From Planctomycetaceae bacterium (GTDB lineage Bacteria > Planctomycetota > Planctomycetia > Pirellulales > Thermoguttaceae): a DNA stretch of 6,040 nucleotides. The stretch spans positions 1 through 6,040 of the forward strand of contig SUVI01000186.1 of assembly GCA_015062085.1 (NCBI GenBank), given 5' to 3'. A program made the position numbers and the translations under genes. The notes beneath the pieces were generated by a model. It saw nothing but the letters and a program-made list of their open reading frames with translations, did no database searches and was not told the DNA's origin. Positions 1-5,846 of the stretch are shown in pieces. How positions within the stretch are numbered: the first letter of the stretch is position 1; every line of letters starts with the position of its first letter.

Positions 1-74
1 CGGAATACCAGGTCTGAGTTTCATCCGCAGGGAATATTTGAGAAAAATTTGATCAACAGATTTAAGGATAAAAT

Positions 75-2366
75 ATGAATTTAACTCCTGAAAATAAAAG
101 CATCGGCGAAGCGAACTTTCGCGCCGTAATGGCCAGCCCCCAGATGCGCGGTGAGTTTTTCCGGGATTGGCTGCGTACGAAAAACGACCCCAATTCCAAC
201 GTCACGCGCGGCGGATACTACTACGGTTACGGTACGCCGGACAAACCGGTCCGTATCGGTGTTATTGGTACCGGTGACGAAGGTTCTGTGCTCATCGGTG
301 CCTGCAATCCGGCTTTCGTCGACATCGTGGCGATCGCAGACATTCGCTCGTACAATCGCTGGCGTGCGTTCAACGGCGACGTGACGGCAAGTCCCAAGGG
401 GCGCAAAGTCCGCCGCGGCATTTACCGCGTTTACTCCGAGTGCGGCGAGCAGTTCCGCAAAACGAAGGAAGAAGTTGACGCGCAGGTCAAGGTCTTCAAA
501 GACTACCATGAGCTTCTGGCTGCAAAAGAGGAACTCGGACTGGAAGCGGTTTTGATCGCTCTTCCGCTCCATCTGCATCACGTCGCGGCGATCGAAGCGA
601 TGAATGCTGGACTTCACGTCTTGACGGAAAAGCTCATGGCGCATGACATTGCGAAGTGTAAGGACATGGGCCGTGTTGCGGCGCGTCTCCGCAAACACAT
701 GGCCACCGGCCACCAGCGGCACTACAGTGTGCTGTACAATAATGCGATCAATGCGATCGAACAGGGGCTTCTCGGCAAGATCCACTACATTCGTGCGCAG
801 TGGCACCGTAACAATCAGCCTGGTGCGGACAGTTGGCAGCCGCCGATCCCGGAATCCGTCATCAACCAGAAAGACGGAAAATACACAGAAAATGACCTCG
901 TTCTTCTGAACCGCATCAAGAAGAATAAGGAAAATCACGTCAACAAGAAAAACCGTTTCGTTAAAGAGCTGGAGAAACTTGAAAAGTCGATTGCCGCCTG
1001 CGACGAAAAGGCGAAAGTCCTGCGTGAATCCGGTGACAAATTCGCGATCCGCATGAACGAGATCGCACGTGAAAAGCTGGTCGCGAGAAAAGCGTATATT
1101 CAGGACGTCGAAATGCCGCTGATCGAAAAACAGATCGAGCAGTTTGAAGAACAGCTGAACGATGAGATCGCGATCCCGCTCGATGAAAAATCGAACTACC
1201 GTGCCCACACTCTGGTGGACGGCAAAGGGAACGAGACCTACGTCGCTCCGGCTGCGGAGGAACTCTACCGTTGGCGTCTCTGGGAAAGCACCAGTGCCGG
1301 CGTCATGGCCGAGCTGGGAAGCCACCAGCTTGACGCGGCCGGGATCTTCATCGCTGCAATGTACGGTGACGGCAAGCACCATCACCCGATCAACGTGACG
1401 GCGTTCGCGAACCGTTCCGTCTTCAACAAACGGAAGAATGCGGAAGGTAATTACGAGCTGCTGAATGACCGTGACATCGAAGACCACATGACGTGCGTCT
1501 ACGAGTATGCTGCGCCGGGCTACGATACGGACCCGCGTCAGAAAGTGGCTGTGGCGTACTCCGCGATCAATGGAAACGACTTTGGCGGTTACGGCGAAGT
1601 CGTCATGGGAACGACCGGTACCCTCCAGATCGACCGTGAAGAAAACGCTTACCTATGGTACACCTACGAGGTTAACCAGTATGCGCACGTGGAACGCGGC
1701 GGCGAATCGAAAGTCACTGGATTCAAGGCTCCGGAATTCACTCTGAAGCCGACCAGTGACGATGATTTCCCGAAAAATCAGAAAATGGATGAGGTGCTCG
1801 GCACAGAAGCGCTCCATGATCTGAGCCTTGGATACACGGAAGAGATCGAGCATTTCGCGTGGTGCATCCGCAAGAATCCGGAGCCGAACTACAAAACGGA
1901 CGATCCGAAACTCATGATGCACTGCCAGCCGAAAGTGGCGATGGCGGACGCGATCATGGCGTTGACGGCGAACATTTCCGCTCGTGTTGGCCAGACGATC
2001 AACTTCAAAGATGAGTGGTTTGACGTCTTCAACGATGCGACTCCGGAAAATGACTACCGTCCGGAAGGTGCTCCGGAGATCAAGCCGACCGAACCGATTC
2101 CGGCTGGTTTTGGTAACGTACCTGCAGAACCCGTTCCGGCACCTGCAGAACCTGCTCCGGCACCTGCAGAACCTGCTCCGGCACCTGCAGAACCTGCTCC
2201 GGCACCTGCAGAACCCGCTCCAGCACCTGCAGAACCCGCTCCAGCACCTGCAGAACCTGCTCCGGCACCTGCAGAACCCGCTCCAGCACCTGCAGAACCT
2301 GCTCCGGCACCTGCAGAACCTGCTCCGGCACCTGCAGAACCTGCTCCGGCACCTGCAGCCAACTAG
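75..2366 (+). CDS. Large Gfo/Idh/MocA-family NAD(P)-dependent oxidoreductase with coiled-coil insertion and PAEPAPA repeat tail
   Basis: This is a predicted NAD(P)-dependent dehydrogenase of the Gfo/Idh/MocA family, which oxidises or reduces sugars, inositols and related polyols; the substrate cannot be told from sequence. The start is supported by AAGGA at 64-68, six bases before ATG. Residues 1-58 are an N-terminal extension. The Rossmann fold begins at VRIGVIGTGDEG (59-70), with ADIR at 88-91 ending the second strand region. TEKLMAHD (184-191) is the counterpart of the family EKP motif: K186 is kept but Pro is Leu. GSHQLD (415-420) carries the conserved His and Asp of the C-terminal domain. 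Between about residues 256 and 398 lies a Lys/Glu-rich insertion, probably a coiled coil at 278-362. Residues 683-759 are eleven PAEPxPA heptapeptides, followed by PAAN. At 763 residues it is about twice the usual 350-450. No Tat or Sec signal is clear. It appears monocistronic and is followed by a strong terminator. Family assignment is confident; function is not. Confidence 0.92.
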   Translation: MNLTPENKSIGEANFRAVMASPQMRGEFFRDWLRTKNDPNSNVTRGGYYYGYGTPDKPVRIGVIGTGDEGSVLIGACNPAFVDIVAIADIRSYNRWRAFNGDVTASPKGRKVRRGIYRVYSECGEQFRKTKEEVDAQVKVFKDYHELLAAKEELGLEAVLIALPLHLHHVAAIEAMNAGLHVLTEKLMAHDIAKCKDMGRVAARLRKHMATGHQRHYSVLYNNAINAIEQGLLGKIHYIRAQWHRNNQPGADSWQPPIPESVINQKDGKYTENDLVLLNRIKKNKENHVNKKNRFVKELEKLEKSIAACDEKAKVLRESGDKFAIRMNEIAREKLVARKAYIQDVEMPLIEKQIEQFEEQLNDEIAIPLDEKSNYRAHTLVDGKGNETYVAPAAEELYRWRLWESTSAGVMAELGSHQLDAAGIFIAAMYGDGKHHHPINVTAFANRSVFNKRKNAEGNYELLNDRDIEDHMTCVYEYAAPGYDTDPRQKVAVAYSAINGNDFGGYGEVVMGTTGTLQIDREENAYLWYTYEVNQYAHVERGGESKVTGFKAPEFTLKPTSDDDFPKNQKMDEVLGTEALHDLSLGYTEEIEHFAWCIRKNPEPNYKTDDPKLMMHCQPKVAMADAIMALTANISARVGQTINFKDEWFDVFNDATPENDYRPEGAPEIKPTEPIPAGFGNVPAEPVPAPAEPAPAPAEPAPAPAEPAPAPAEPAPAPAEPAPAPAEPAPAPAEPAPAPAEPAPAPAEPAPAPAEPAPAPAAN
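2121..2360 (+). repeat. 21-bp in-frame minisatellite, 11 full units plus a 9-bp partial unit
   Basis: Eleven head-to-tail 21-bp units start at 2121, 2142, 2163, 2184, 2205, 2226, 2247, 2268, 2289, 2310 and 2331; a truncated twelfth starts at 2352. The consensus is CCTGCAGAACC-Y-GCTCC-R-GCA, encoding PAEPAPA. Unit 1 differs by a GTT codon (Val). The others fall into two classes with linked silent differences: T/G at unit positions 12 and 18 (units 2, 3, 4, 7, 9, 10, 11) or C/A (units 5, 6, 8). Near identity even at silent sites implies recent duplication or homogenisation. Because 21 is a multiple of three, changes in copy number would alter tail length without shifting the frame. The encoded Pro/Ala/Glu tail is probably extended and flexible, like other proline-rich spacers. 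Confidence 0.97.
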
Positions 2367-2382
2367 TTTGATTTCCTGAACC

Positions 2383-2415
2383 AAGACGCTGTGTTTCGGC
2401 ACAGCGTCTTTTTTT
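2383..2415 (+). terminator. Intrinsic terminator of the oxidoreductase gene
   Basis: A perfect 11-bp stem pairs AAGACGCTGTG (2383-2393) with CACAGCGTCTT (2400-2410) around the six-base loop TTTCGG. It runs into seven T residues (2409-2415). It lies 16 bases past the TAG stop at 2364-2366. This is a textbook rho-independent terminator and marks the end of the plus-strand transcript. Confidence 0.95.
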
Positions 2416-2625
2416 GTCTCGATATGCCGTTGAAAGTCTCGATGATGCGGCGAGAGTCTCTGAAAGCAAGAATACGAAAAAGACGCAAAAGCATTTTTAA
2501 AATTAAAAAAAGTTCACGCGATCTGTTTTTTATTGCCTTTTGTGTTAAGATCCGTGTTTCTCTGTAAGTTTTCTGCGGCTTCTGTGGTAAAACTGGTACG
2601 CAGTTCACGGATGAACCAAAAAGAT
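2416..2625. other. Convergent AT-rich intergenic region without a credible gene
   Basis: This stretch lies between two terminators that end convergent genes. Reading frames across it lack ribosome binding sites and recognisable protein content. GTCTC occurs at 2416, 2436 and 2456, an exact 20-base spacing. The middle is A/T-rich. TGTTAAGAT at 2543-2551 matches an extended -10 element on the plus strand, but no good -35 is seen. Downstream are short inverted repeats: CTGCG (2573-2577) with CGCAG (2599-2603), and the alternative GTTCA (2603-2607) with TGAAC (2612-2616) around CGGA. Together with the terminator at 2626-2662 these could form a small RNA of about 100 bases, but that is speculative. 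Confidence 0.6.
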
Positions 2626-2662
2626 ACGCTCCGTGGACCAAAACATTCTACGGAGCGTTTTT
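2626..2662 (-). terminator. Intrinsic terminator after the ZIP gene, likely bidirectional
   Basis: ACGCTCCGT (2626-2634) pairs perfectly over 9 bp with ACGGAGCGT (2650-2658), with a 15-base loop. On the minus strand the stem is followed by ATCTTTTT and begins nine bases after the ZIP stop codon (2670-2668), so it should end the minus-strand gene group. On the plus strand the same stem is followed immediately by TTTTT (2658-2662), so it could also stop transcription coming from the intergenic region. Confidence 0.88.
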
Positions 2663-2667
2663 CAGGG

Positions 2668-3432
2668 TCAGGCTCCGGCAAGGAGGACATCGAAGATCAC
2701 GACGAACATAAATCCAGCCAAGAGGGCGAACGTCGCCATCTTTTCGTAGCCATGTGCGTGCGTCTCTGGAATCATTTCGTCACTGATGACGTAGAGCATC
2801 ATTCCGCCTGCGAAAGCAAGAGCAAACGGCAGGACCGCATTGGTAACAGAGATGAGCGAGTAACCGATGAATGTGCCTGCGACTTCGATCAGTCCAATGA
2901 AAAGCGCGATGAGGAACGTTCGGGGGAGGGAGACACCGATAGCGAGCAGCGGCGCGATGATGACCATCCCTTCCGGAATATTCTGCACGCCGATGCTTCC
3001 CGCAACGGTCAGGACGTCTGTAAAATGCCCGGTCCCGAAACTCACTCCGACGGCAAGCCCTTCCGGGAATTTGTGGATGGCGATCGCGGTGACGAAAAGG
3101 AGCACTTTGCTGATTCCTTCCGCGTTGGCGTGCGATTCCTGCTCTAACCCCGTCAGAGAGTGCAGATGAGGAGTCAGTTGGTCAATGAGACTGACCATGA
3201 GCGCACCGGCGAAAACGCCCGCGACGACCTGAACGAGGAGAAACGGAGCTCCCGTGCATTCTGTCGCCGGGAGGATCAAACCGATGACTGCCGCAGCAAG
3301 CATCAATCCTGCTGCAGCGCCAAGGATCGCGTCATTGAACCGATGGGGAAGATTCCGCAGAAGCAGACCAAGTCCGGCCCCCAATACCGTCGAGAGACCG
3401 ATCCCCAGTGCTGTCGCCAAAAGCGTGACCAT
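2668..3432 (-). CDS. ZIP-family divalent metal transporter (ZupT/GufA-like)
   Basis: This is an inner-membrane transporter of the ZIP family, which brings zinc and related divalent cations (iron, manganese) into the cytoplasm. Its 254 residues fit the bacterial family. Eight hydrophobic segments are visible at about 2-24, 34-55, 64-85, 108-131, 139-163, 169-190, 197-217 and 232-252. The metal-site signatures are present: HKFPEG (120-125) in helix 4 and NIPEG (151-155) in helix 5, plus a helix-6 Glu at 183. The loop between helices 3 and 4 is short, with His 89, 91 and 101, where many ZIPs carry a His-rich stretch. The ATG at 3432 has its nearest Shine-Dalgarno-like AAAGGA 14 bases upstream, which is long; an in-frame CTG two codons earlier would be better spaced. 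It is the last gene of the minus-strand group, 57 bases after the glycosyltransferase. Metal specificity cannot be read from sequence. Confidence 0.93.
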   Translation of the reverse strand: MVTLLATALGIGLSTVLGAGLGLLLRNLPHRFNDAILGAAAGLMLAAAVIGLILPATECTGAPFLLVQVVAGVFAGALMVSLIDQLTPHLHSLTGLEQESHANAEGISKVLLFVTAIAIHKFPEGLAVGVSFGTGHFTDVLTVAGSIGVQNIPEGMVIIAPLLAIGVSLPRTFLIALFIGLIEVAGTFIGYSLISVTNAVLPFALAFAGGMMLYVISDEMIPETHAHGYEKMATFALLAGFMFVVIFDVLLAGA

Positions 3433-3489
3433 GTGCAGGATCTGTTTCCTTTCTGTTTGTTTTACTCTGTTTTTCTAAAGGCTAAAATT

Positions 3490-4476
3490 TTAGACGCGGA
3501 TCTTTTCGGAAACGGCAAAGTTTTTTGCGTTAGGCTGTTGGTGAAATGCCGTAAGGAGTTCCGCGGCCATTCCGATGAGGAAAGCTATTCCTCCCAGAAG
3601 CATTCCGATCATGGCAAGGCAGAAGATACCGATCCCGACGCAAAACAGGATCTGGGACCAGAGAGCCGGGTCTGTTTTCGCAAAGTACTTCCAGTAGCAG
3701 ACATGCGCGCCCATACCGATCCCGGAGAGAAGGAACGCCAGGAAACTGAAGACGCAGAGGAACGTGCCGTAAACGCCGAGAAGATGTTGGGGACGCTGAC
3801 CGTAAACCGTTACGAACCAGACGGAAAAGAGGTCCATGAACCCTTTCATGAATCGGCTGAAACCGTACTTTGAGTGTCCGAATTCGCGTTTACGGTGCTG
3901 CACGACGATCTCGCTGACTCTCCACCCTCGTGAACCGGCGAGGACGGGAAGGAAGCGGTGACGTTCGCCAAAGATCGGAAGTTCATGAGCGACGGCCGCG
4001 CGGTAACATTTCATGCCGCAATTATGGTCGTGAAGGTGCACTTTCGAGAGCTTGCTCACCATTTTATTGAAAACGCGCGACGGATAGACTTTGTGCCACG
4101 GATCGTGCCGCACTTTTTTCCAGCCGCTCACGACATCGAATCCCTCTTCAAGTTTCGCGAGAAAGTTAGGGATCTCAGCCGGATCGTCCTGAAGATCAGC
4201 GTCCATCGTTATGATGAAATCACCGGAAGCGGCCTGAAAACCAGCTTCCAGGCCTGCGGCTTTTCCGAAATTGCGGCGGAAACGGATCGCCTTGACCTCG
4301 GGATACTCTTCCGCAAGACGCGAGATCACGTCCCATGAGGAATCGCGGGAACCATCGTCTACGAAAATGACTTCCTTTTCGTAGTGATTTTCCGTGCAGA
4401 CTTTCTGGATCTGCTCCATGAGGACGGGAAGGCTTTCTTCTTCATTGAAGACGGGGATGACGATAGACAAAAACAT
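3490..4476 (-). CDS. GT2 membrane glycosyltransferase, DPM1/GtrB/ArnC-like
   Basis: A predicted family 2 glycosyltransferase that would move a sugar from a nucleotide donor to a polyprenyl phosphate (or another lipid) at the cytoplasmic face of the membrane. Numbered from the chosen start (328 residues), the GT-A fold opens with LSIVIPVFNEEES (3-15). VDDGSRD (39-45) contacts the nucleotide, and MDADLQDDP (91-99) holds the metal-binding DAD. HNCGMKCYRA (151-160), ERHRFLP (171-177) and FGHSKYGFSRFMKG (199-212) follow, as in dolichyl-phosphate mannose synthase and GtrB/ArnC enzymes. Two C-terminal transmembrane segments lie at about 231-255 and 275-308. An upstream TTG (4506) would add ten residues, but the ATG at 4476 has AAGGAG six bases before it and starts right at the first beta strand. 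It lies 35 bases after a flippase-like membrane gene, which suggests joint work on lipid-linked sugars. The actual sugar and acceptor are unknown. Confidence 0.93.
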   Translation of the reverse strand: MFLSIVIPVFNEEESLPVLMEQIQKVCTENHYEKEVIFVDDGSRDSSWDVISRLAEEYPEVKAIRFRRNFGKAAGLEAGFQAASGDFIITMDADLQDDPAEIPNFLAKLEEGFDVVSGWKKVRHDPWHKVYPSRVFNKMVSKLSKVHLHDHNCGMKCYRAAVAHELPIFGERHRFLPVLAGSRGWRVSEIVVQHRKREFGHSKYGFSRFMKGFMDLFSVWFVTVYGQRPQHLLGVYGTFLCVFSFLAFLLSGIGMGAHVCYWKYFAKTDPALWSQILFCVGIGIFCLAMIGMLLGGIAFLIGMAAELLTAFHQQPNAKNFAVSEKIRV

Positions 4477-4482
4477 AAAATT

Positions 4483-4488
4483 CTCCTT
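4483..4488 (-). promoter_or_regulatory. Shine-Dalgarno site fixing the GT2 start
   Basis: On the minus strand AAGGAG (4488-4483) precedes the ATG at 4476 by six bases. It lies inside the longer TTG-initiated frame, so it argues that translation begins at 4476 and not at 4506. Confidence 0.85.
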
Positions 4489-4511
4489 AATTTCCATTTT
4501 GCTCAAAATGT

Positions 4512-5579
4512 TTATTTTCCATGTGTTTCTCCGCGCTCGAGCGTGTCTGCGTCAGATGGATCCTGCCGGAGGCTAGGAGACTTCTGGAGCTTTTCGGACT
4601 TTTGGGGGCCGGGAATGGCAAGGAAAAAGACTCCGGCGCAGATCAGTTCTACGACGATCCAGAGGATGCGCAGGACGGCAGCGGAAACAGCAGCGGCAGC
4701 TTCCGGAGTATCCGTGAATACTGCGAGCGGCGCGGTCAGGAGCGAGACGATGATCGCTTCACGGACTCCCATGCCTCCAGGAGCGACGACCAAAACGAAG
4801 CCGGCGACCATGGACGCGGTGATGGCCAGCAGTGCACTTGGCCAAGCCGCCGCGAACGGTGCGTTAAGGCCAACACCGCGCAGAACGCACCAGAAACTCA
4901 AGCCAAGCAGAAGCCAGTACCCGATCATCAGCGGGACGCCAAAGAGGAAGGTCTTCCAGGAAAGCTGGTCGACTTTTCGGACTTCATCGCTGAATTTCTT
5001 AACGCCGATGATCTTCACGCCAAGTTTAAAACACGGCGGGAAGATCGGGATGCCGACGAGACAGAAAAGGAACAGACTGCCGAGAAGCAGATTCTGATCT
5101 CCCGTCTGGATGGACCACCCAAGAATGACGGCACACACGACGAGTGCCCCGACGGCCATCTGCATGAGTCCCTCAAGAAAAATACTCAGTACGCAGACCG
5201 TCGTGTCGACGCCGGGACCTTTCAGCAGTCCGGAACGGATCAGAACGACGAAGATCTTTCCGGGAACGTACTTTCCAAGATGCCCAACGATATGAGCACG
5301 CAGCGTCGCACCGTAAGCCGGTCTCTGACCAAGATGCCGAAGGGCGCAGAACCAGTACGTGGCTGGAAATGCGAGCGAGAGCGCATACGCCGTTCCGGCT
5401 GCAGTCAGCCAAAAACTGTCAAGCATCAATTGAAATTCTTTTTTCTGGATCTGCTCCCACGCACTTTCGAGCTTTCCCCAAATCAGCCACACGATGGCGA
5501 AAGCCAAAAGGTACTGGGCAGCAAGAATAATGCGTTTCAGGATCTTTTTTTTAGGGGAGGGCGTTTGGGTTTCTGCCAT
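4512..5579 (-). CDS. Lysylphosphatidylglycerol-synthase-TM / YbhN-type flippase-like membrane protein
   Basis: A polytopic membrane protein of the LPG synthase transmembrane family (UPF0104/COG0392), the domain that in MprF flips aminoacylated lipids. Stand-alone members are poorly characterised and often sit beside glycosyltransferases. From the chosen start it has 355 residues. A basic N-terminus (KKKILKR, 10-16) leads into the first of several hydrophobic segments (about 17-34, 57-80, 127-154, 163-182, 211-234, 246-268, 275-288, 296-323). The family signatures are visible: GHLGKYVPGKI (99-109) and PGGMGVREA (267-275). The C-terminus (324-355) is polar and charged, and not needed for the fold. 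An ATG 15 codons upstream (5624) is rejected because it overlaps the predicted -10 box and lacks a ribosome site; the chosen ATG has GGAG nine bases upstream. It is the first gene of the minus-strand group. No MprF-type synthase domain is present, so lysyl-lipid formation itself is not implied. Confidence 0.9.
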   Translation of the reverse strand: MAETQTPSPKKKILKRIILAAQYLLAFAIVWLIWGKLESAWEQIQKKEFQLMLDSFWLTAAGTAYALSLAFPATYWFCALRHLGQRPAYGATLRAHIVGHLGKYVPGKIFVVLIRSGLLKGPGVDTTVCVLSIFLEGLMQMAVGALVVCAVILGWSIQTGDQNLLLGSLFLFCLVGIPIFPPCFKLGVKIIGVKKFSDEVRKVDQLSWKTFLFGVPLMIGYWLLLGLSFWCVLRGVGLNAPFAAAWPSALLAITASMVAGFVLVVAPGGMGVREAIIVSLLTAPLAVFTDTPEAAAAVSAAVLRILWIVVELICAGVFFLAIPGPQKSEKLQKSPSLRQDPSDADTLERGETHGK

Positions 5580-5588
5580 GGGGAATTT

Positions 5589-5592
5589 CTCC
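5589..5592 (-). promoter_or_regulatory. Ribosome binding site for the flippase-like gene
   Basis: GGAG on the minus strand (5592-5589) stands nine bases before the ATG at 5579. The alternative ATG at 5624 has only TTTGG-like sequence upstream, so this site decides the start. Confidence 0.7.
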
Positions 5593-5624
5593 AGAAAAAT
5601 ACAAAAATAAAAAATATCACACAT

Positions 5625-5653
5625 ATTTTAAACCAAATCACACCATGCGTAAA
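5625..5653 (-). promoter_or_regulatory. Sigma70-like promoter of the minus-strand gene group
   Basis: Read on the minus strand, TTTACG (5653-5648, four of six to TTGACA) and TAAAAT (5630-5625, five of six to TATAAT) are separated by exactly 17 bases. Transcription would begin near 5618, leaving a leader of roughly 40 bases before the ATG at 5579. On the minus strand A9-G-A7 (5694-5678) lies further upstream, around -60 to -76, and could act as a curved or UP-like element. The match is by consensus only; planctomycete promoters are not well defined. Confidence 0.5.
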
Positions 5654-5846
5654 GGAGTCCCCCGCAGATTTTGAAAGTTTTTTTCTTTTTTTTTGAGAAA
5701 ATTTCCGGATTTTGTGGGTCTGTGGGCTTTTTGGTCCGAATCTTAAAAAAGAAAGTCTCGGAAAAAACGGCAGAGTTCATTTTTCTCTGGCCTTTCCGGA
5801 GACTGGAATGAAACCAGAAAACAGAACGCTCAAAAGGAGAATTTTG
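5654..5846. other. Divergent intergenic region, AT-rich, with a hairpin in the leader of the 5847 gene
   Basis: This sequence separates divergent genes. It contains a T7-C-T9 tract (5678-5694) and the repeated word TGTGGG (around 5713-5726). A 7-bp hairpin with one G-U pair joins TCTCTGG (5784-5790) to CCGGAGA (5796-5802) around CCTTT. A further 4-bp CTGG/CCAG pair (5803-5806, 5814-5817) follows, ending 17 bases before the AAGGAG ribosome site (5834-5839). These could fold in the leader of the plus-strand gene. I could not assign a convincing plus-strand promoter, and reading frames here look like chance. Confidence 0.5.

Noticed and set aside
49..56. Palindrome TTGATCAA before the first gene, considered as an operator
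   Set aside because: An 8-bp palindrome is too short to support a call, and no promoter can be placed confidently in the 74 bases available.
81..1487. Long minus-strand open frame (468 codons) antisense to the oxidoreductase
   Set aside because: Its protein has no recognisable domain, it lacks a supporting ribosome site, and the plus strand carries an unambiguous conserved enzyme. Codon bias of the real gene creates the open antisense frame.
2121..2360. CRISPR-like array
   Set aside because: The units are contiguous with no unique spacers, in frame, and part of a coding sequence.
1653..2402. Minus-strand and other-frame repeat proteins (Cys-Arg-rich, Gly-Ala-rich, Leu-Gln-rich) across the minisatellite
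   Set aside because: Any frame through a 21-bp repeat stays open; only the plus frame continues the enzyme and ends before a terminator.
2363..2641. 92-codon minus-strand frame in the convergent intergenic region
   Set aside because: It spans the oxidoreductase terminator, has no ribosome site or domain, and starts inside the ZIP terminator.
4521..5696. 391-codon plus-strand frame opposite the flippase-like gene
   Set aside because: The translation is highly polar and low in hydrophobic structure, with no domain; it mirrors a clear membrane protein gene on the minus strand.
5751..5760. Decamer GAAAGTCTCG shared with 2432-2441, considered as a common regulatory site
   Set aside because: Shared 10-mers are expected by chance in 6 kb, and the two contexts differ in role and flanking sequence.
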